Of a stretch of 64,000 nt of DNA, positions 59,764 through 64,000 are shown in pieces. This stretch comes from Verticillium longisporum. Its lineage: Eukaryota > Ascomycota > Sordariomycetes > Glomerellales > Plectosphaerellaceae. Numbering within the stretch: the stretch's first letter is position 1; every line of letters starts with the position of its first letter. A model generated the notes under the pieces. That model did no database searches and was not told where the DNA came from. It was given only the letters and a program-made list of their open reading frames with translations. Both the position numbers and the translations under genes were made by a program. The DNA is taken from assembly GCA_019188255.1 (NCBI GenBank), contig JAETXT010000014.1, forward strand, positions 1,488,001 to 1,552,000, given 5' to 3'.

Positions 59764-62048
59764 TCACGCAAAGATGAACTCACGGCAGGCCTGTGTGTGT
59801 CAGCATTCGAGGCAGGTAGATCCGCTGCAGGAGGGGAAGGGGCAGGGGCAAACAAACCTCCTTGAGGGTGTTCATCTTCTCCTGCGTGAGGGCGAAGACT
59901 TGCCGATACTGGCCGATGTTCTGTTGTAGGACCTCTGCCTTGGAAGCGCGGCCTTCGCAGATGGCCTTCATCTGAGCCTCCATCTCCTTTCGGAGGAATG
60001 GCTTGCCGAGGCTGGTCTCCAGCTCCATCCGATCGAATCCCACAATGAGTGCCATGCCCAGTTTCGTCGGCACGAACACCTTGAGACGACCCCGTCCGCC
60101 GGAGGATGACGCTCCTCCGCGTCCTCCACGACCGCCTCGGCCTCTGCCTCCACGGCTGCCGCGGCCCCTCTTCCCCCTCCTCTGGCCGGCGGTGACTCAA
60201 CCTCATCATCGTCGTCATCCTGTGCCGCTGGGCCTGTCTGATCGATGAGGGCTGCGTACTCTCGATCCTGGATCTTCTGGATGTGTTCGGCCATGGTCGC
60301 GTCCGTGCCGATGCCGTTGATATCCATCAGCGCGATGAGATCTGCTTCCGTGAGATAGCTCGGCGGGCTGGTTTTGCCATCGGTCAGCATGGCCTCGGTG
60401 GGCTGGAAGACCTCGCCCACTCTGAACTTGGGCAGCTCCGTCGTGTCATTCCATTTCTCGTAGACGAACACGTCCAGATAGTTTCTCTCCAGCACATGTA
60501 ACCCATGGGCGTGAAAGCTCTCTTCACCGTAGAGAATCTCCACGTTCGTCGACACACCCTTTGCATCATCCGAGCAGCAGGCCAGAAAACGACGTACAAT
60601 GTATTCATACAGCCGTTTCGCGTCATGGGTCAGAACAGAAGGCGAAGCAAAAGTAACGGGATGAATGGGCGGATGGGCTTTATCGTCATGCCGGCCTTGC
60701 CGGGGCTGGCTGAAGCTCCCGCTCAACAGGTCCTGGGCGTACTGTCCCCAGGCGTCGGACTGCGTCTGCTTCTGCACCAGGTTCCGCAAGTTGATCTCCT
60801 TGTCGAAACGGTCCGTCTCGGTCCTCGGGTAGCTGATGAACCCCTTGTTGTAGAGGTCCTCGGCGACGCTCATGGCCTGCTGACCGCTCATGCGCAGGAG
60901 ACGCGTGGCTGCCTTTTGCAGCTCGACGGTCGTCAGCGGGAGAGGCTTCCACTTGCGCGTCGGCTTCTCCTGGACCTTGGTCACTTTTGCTGTCCTTGCC
61001 AGGATGCATCGTTCGTACAAGGTGACGGCCATGCGGTCGAAGAGACGGTTTCTTGACCAGGCAAACTTGACTTTTTGCCCTCTTGGGTATGGTTGACGTG
61101 GATGCTCCAGAATTGCTCCGGTACGAAATTCTTAACCCGGAAGTATCGATCGACGACAAAGCCCAGTGTTGGAAATTGACAGGATCCTGGGTTCATCAGC
61201 AAGAGACGTCTTGAAGGTAGACTCAGGTGGAATGACCTACCATAGCTAATCATCATTTCAACGAGTGGTCCGCCGAGGTTCCTCAGGTTGGTGGTCAGGA
61301 ACCGTGTAAAGGCATATCCGATCCGAAGATCCAACTCCATTCGCGCGTCCACTGCATCTGCCTGACGTTCATCAAGATCCACCAGGTTCTTCGCCGCTTG
61401 TATGACATGGCTGTGAGGGTCAGCGTGGTGATCCAGCAAGCAGTCCCGATGAATAAGAGACGTACGTTCTTTCAATGTTGCTGAACTTGGCTCGTTTGAC
61501 CCGGATCGTTGGCTTTCCTTTTTTTGCCAGTCCAACAATTTCTCGTCCGATGTTCTCGCCCTCGCGATCGCAGTCCGTCCAGATGATGAGGAGATCGCAG
61601 TAGCGTGCTTGTTGCTCGATATTGTCGGCAACAGCCTTTTTGTCCTACGATGGTCTCAGCATGTTAGCCTTTACATTAGGAGGGAAAGGACGCCTACAGA
61701 AGCCACAGTCGTTACGATCGGCGCATGGAATAGCGAGTCTGGAGGGGGGTACCGCCAGTTCTTGTTGGCAGGGGTGAATTCCATGCCGAGAAGATGGCCG
61801 CGGACAGCTGTCATGGTGACGTCGCACTGGTTCCATGGTGGACCAAAATTAAAGTTAAAGCAGTAGTTCTTGGTGAACCGGTCATTTGTGTTGCGCTGTA
61901 GGGAATTGACTTGTCAGAACGATGAGGGGTGACCGGATGTGATGGATGTGGAGGAGGGGGCTCTCACAGTCTGTGATTGCCCGCCAGACAGGTGATCAGT
62001 AACGGCTTTTGAGATGGACGGCTTCTCGGCCACGCAAAGAACCCGCAT
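59764..62048 (-). CDS. TOP3: DNA topoisomerase III (type IA), with two frameshifts
   Basis: A type IA topoisomerase that works with a RecQ helicase and Rmi1 to resolve recombination intermediates. Six exons: 61968-62048, 61698-61895, 61466-61644, 61241-61410, 59858-61186, 59764-59790. Introns of 53-72 bp all run GT to AG. The TOPRIM domain shows VLCVAEKPSISKAV and LLIIWTDCDREGENIG (metal-binding DxD); the active-site Tyr is in GFISYPRTETDRF (about residue 329); GIGTDATMAEHI follows. The tail has an Arg-Gly-rich region and a conserved FVPTKLGMALIVGFDRMELE block. Two bases are missing: one in the T5 run at 61072-61076 (before VKFAWSRNRLFDRM), one in the C4 run at 60165-60168 (entering the Arg-Gly tail). 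With both added the total is 662 codons exactly. Divergent from the DUF1295 gene. Confidence 0.93.
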
Positions 62049-62710
62049 GATGACTCGGTCAAACTCAAAAGGGGGCGAGAGCTTGTGATGATCGAACAAC
62101 GGTCGAGGACGTGGCAGTTGCCTGTGTGTCAAGAGCCGACGTGATATCTTGGGCGTGAAAAGCGAATCGTCGAGGGCATGGCGCGTCTCCCCTGCAAAAT
62201 CACGGGGAGCAGACCAACACTCCGGATCTACAAAGACGCCTTGCGATGACGCTCCTTCAGCCAAGCCGCAAAACTCTCAAGCACACAAGACAGTGTGTTG
62301 CCGGCCCCATCTCAGTCCTCTCTCACACTGAACGAGGGAAGATTTATTTGCGGCAGACGTTGAGAATGGGGTCAGCACTCAATCAAGCACATCTGGGCAC
62401 GGAGCCTATCAAACGCGACGATCCACATCAGATGGCCTGCGGGAAGCTGCAGGGGGAGTCCCCGCGTTAAACCTGAACGGGACTGAACGGCAGGGGTTCT
62501 TTGCTCAATGACATGAACCTGAGTCTATGACGCGCGCGCCCGTATTGATTTCGGGTACCTCCCTCGCCTGATGTCTTTCTATTCTGCCATCCTACTGCAT
62601 CAGCTGCCGCCGGAAGGACGGTAGCCTCTATCGCGATACTCTTGTTCCGCACTTCCCATCGTCCCCCTCTCGACAGCTCGACGAAGCACGAAGCACGACG
62701 CCCGCCGACA
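62049..62710. promoter_or_regulatory. Divergent promoter region of TOP3 and the DUF1295 gene
   Basis: A 662-bp spacer between two start codons facing away from each other, so it must carry both promoters and leaders. I see no TATA element that I would assign with confidence. Confidence 0.5.
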
Positions 62711-63900
62711 ATGGACGTACCCGCCACTATTGCCGCGTTTCCAGCGGCGTTGCCGACGCTCCAGCGCATCGAAGACTGCGCCAACTGGACGCTCACCGTC
62801 AAGCCATTCATTCCCCAGCTCTTCGAACTCCCGAACCAGGTTCTCGAGAACATTGCCAGTCCCGCCGGCCTGCGCCAGCTCTACACCGAGACCAACCCCT
62901 GATCTCTGGCTTTGCTGCCTCTTTGGCATTGTCCGTCATTTTTGCCATCGCCGCCGAGATCAACCGCAACTACTCCCAGGTCGACCGAGCGTGGAGTCTG
63001 CTGCCCAACCTCTACGTCGTTCACCTGGCTGTCTGGGCCAGGCTTGCCGGTATCGACGCCTCGAGGGTCGAGTTCCTCTGCTCAGCCACTACGCTGTGGA
63101 GTGTACGTCACAAGAGACTTGGATCCTGATGGAAGCCACTACTGACGAGTTCGACACAGGCCCGTCTGACCTTCAACTATGCTCGCAAGGGTGGCTACAA
63201 TGTCGGAAGCGAGGACTATAGATGGTACATGCCCCTGCGACGAGGCAGAACGAGTGCGTGCTGACTTGAACACAGGGAAATCGTACAGAAATACGTCCCG
63301 CACTGGGTCTTCTTCATCTTCAACATTGTCTTCATCGCCATCTACCAGAACATCCTCCTCTTCGCCTTCTCCTGCGCTCCCGCCTACGTCATTCTCCTGA
63401 CAACCCAGTTCGAGAAGGAAGTGGGCGCCTCCGACTGGGCATACTGCGGCATCATGCTGGCCCTGGACCTGCACGAGTAGATCAGCGACGGCCAGAAGTG
63501 GGACCACCACGCCGCCAAGCGCAAGTACCAGAAGGACGCCGAGGTCACTGGCGGCTTGACCCAGGCCGACCTGGACCGAGGCTTCCTGATAAAGGGCCTC
63601 TGGGCCCACTCCCGCCACCCCAACTTTGCCGCCGAGCAGCTTGTTTGGTTCATGCTGTACCAGTGGAGCTGCTACGCCTCGCGCACCCTGTTCAACTGGT
63701 CTTTCGTCGGGTCTGGCTCCCTGATCCTGTTGTTCCAGGGCTCTACCTGGCTCACCGAGCTCATCACGACCGGCAAGTATGCCGACTACAAGCACTATCA
63801 GAAGAACGTCGCCATGTTCCTGCCCACGTCTCTCTCGGGTTACAAGGCGCCACCGCCGACTGCGAACAGCACGTCCGAGAAGCGCAACGGCAAGAAGTGA
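62711..63900 (+). CDS. DUF1295 / steroid 5-alpha-reductase-like membrane protein, interrupted
   Basis: This integral-membrane protein of the DUF1295 (steroid oxidoreductase-like) family has about 360 residues. Exons: 62711-63102, 63160-63224, 63276-63900; introns 63103-63159 (GTACGT to ACAG) and 63225-63275 (GTACAT to ACAG). Family blocks are NYSQVDRAWSLLPNLYVVHL, RLTFNYARKGGYNVGSEDYR, the SDGQKWDHHAAKRKYQ loop, GLWAHSRHPNFAAEQLVWF and FQGSTWLTELITTGKYADYK. About six hydrophobic segments are visible. Two defects: one C missing at the 4-C run 62896-62899 (TNP to LISGFAASLAL), and an in-frame TAG at 63478-63480 where relatives have an aromatic residue before SDGQ. With the added C the length is 361 codons exactly. 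The substrate is unknown; reductase activity is inferred from the superfamily. Confidence 0.87.
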
Positions 63901-64000
63901 GGGAAACATGGATGAAATAAATGGCATCATGACACCACCGCTGATCCGTCTCGATACATCTTGGAGAATACTTCGTCGACTGTCCGCTCATGTTTTGCAT

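Noticed and set aside
45127..63480. UAG reassigned as a sense codon
   Set aside because: TAG is used as the normal stop in the Iwr1-like gene, the CBM48 gene and the end of pacC, so reassignment is not supported by two internal TAGs.

Overview
This window looks like nuclear DNA of a filamentous ascomycete, most likely a Sordariomycete and probably Hypocreales. The reasons are short GT-AG introns (about 50-110 bp), a PacC transcription factor, an Stb3-type Sin3-binding protein, a TFC7-like histidine phosphatase, GC-rich genes with long non-coding gaps, and intergenic TAGG-type microsatellites. The order and family are inferred from protein recognition, not from a search. No rRNA, convincing tRNA, CRISPR, virus or autonomous transposon was seen.

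Layout. I find 15 protein genes. From left to right they are: an unknown nuclear-type protein (860-1995, -); a TFC7-like histidine phosphatase (6901-8252, -); a PAS-domain Ser/Thr kinase of the PSK1/PSK2 type (9293-12846, -); an F-box/leucine-rich-repeat protein (18126-20171, +) convergent with Iwr1 (20744-22256, -); a CBM48/AMPK-beta-like glycogen-binding protein (24162-25902, +) convergent with two low-complexity unknowns (26422-28059 and 28815-31157, both -); an MFS transporter (33425-35191, +) convergent with 6-phosphogluconolactonase (36078-36860, -); a SET/MYND protein (40195-41982, +) convergent with PacC (43955-45920, -); Stb3-like (53866-54917, -); and DNA topoisomerase III (59764-62048, -) divergent from a DUF1295/steroid-reductase-like membrane enzyme (62711-63900, +). 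Apart from shared spacers they do not form a pathway or a biosynthetic cluster; these are mostly conserved housekeeping and regulatory genes. Gaps of 4.8-7.9 kb (1996-6900, 12847-18125, 45921-53865, 54918-59763) hold no gene I can support.

The two most notable signals are these. (1) The long region upstream of pacC carries two dense groups of the PacC recognition hexamer GCCAAG on both strands: 12 sites at 46287-47231 and 6 sites at 48324-48399, where about one would be expected by chance over the whole interval. This suggests strong pH autoregulation. (2) At least seven conserved genes are interrupted by single-base indels, nearly all in short homopolymers. Correcting each indel restores total CDS length to a multiple of three. 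The base-level quality of this assembly is therefore suspect, and the two in-frame TAG codons (in pacC and in the DUF1295 gene) must be read with that in mind. Other items are a probable MITE with 32-bp inverted ends (37507-37835), a 62-bp tandem duplication containing a pol III A-box-like motif (50927-51053), and an 11-bp minisatellite (28262-28327).
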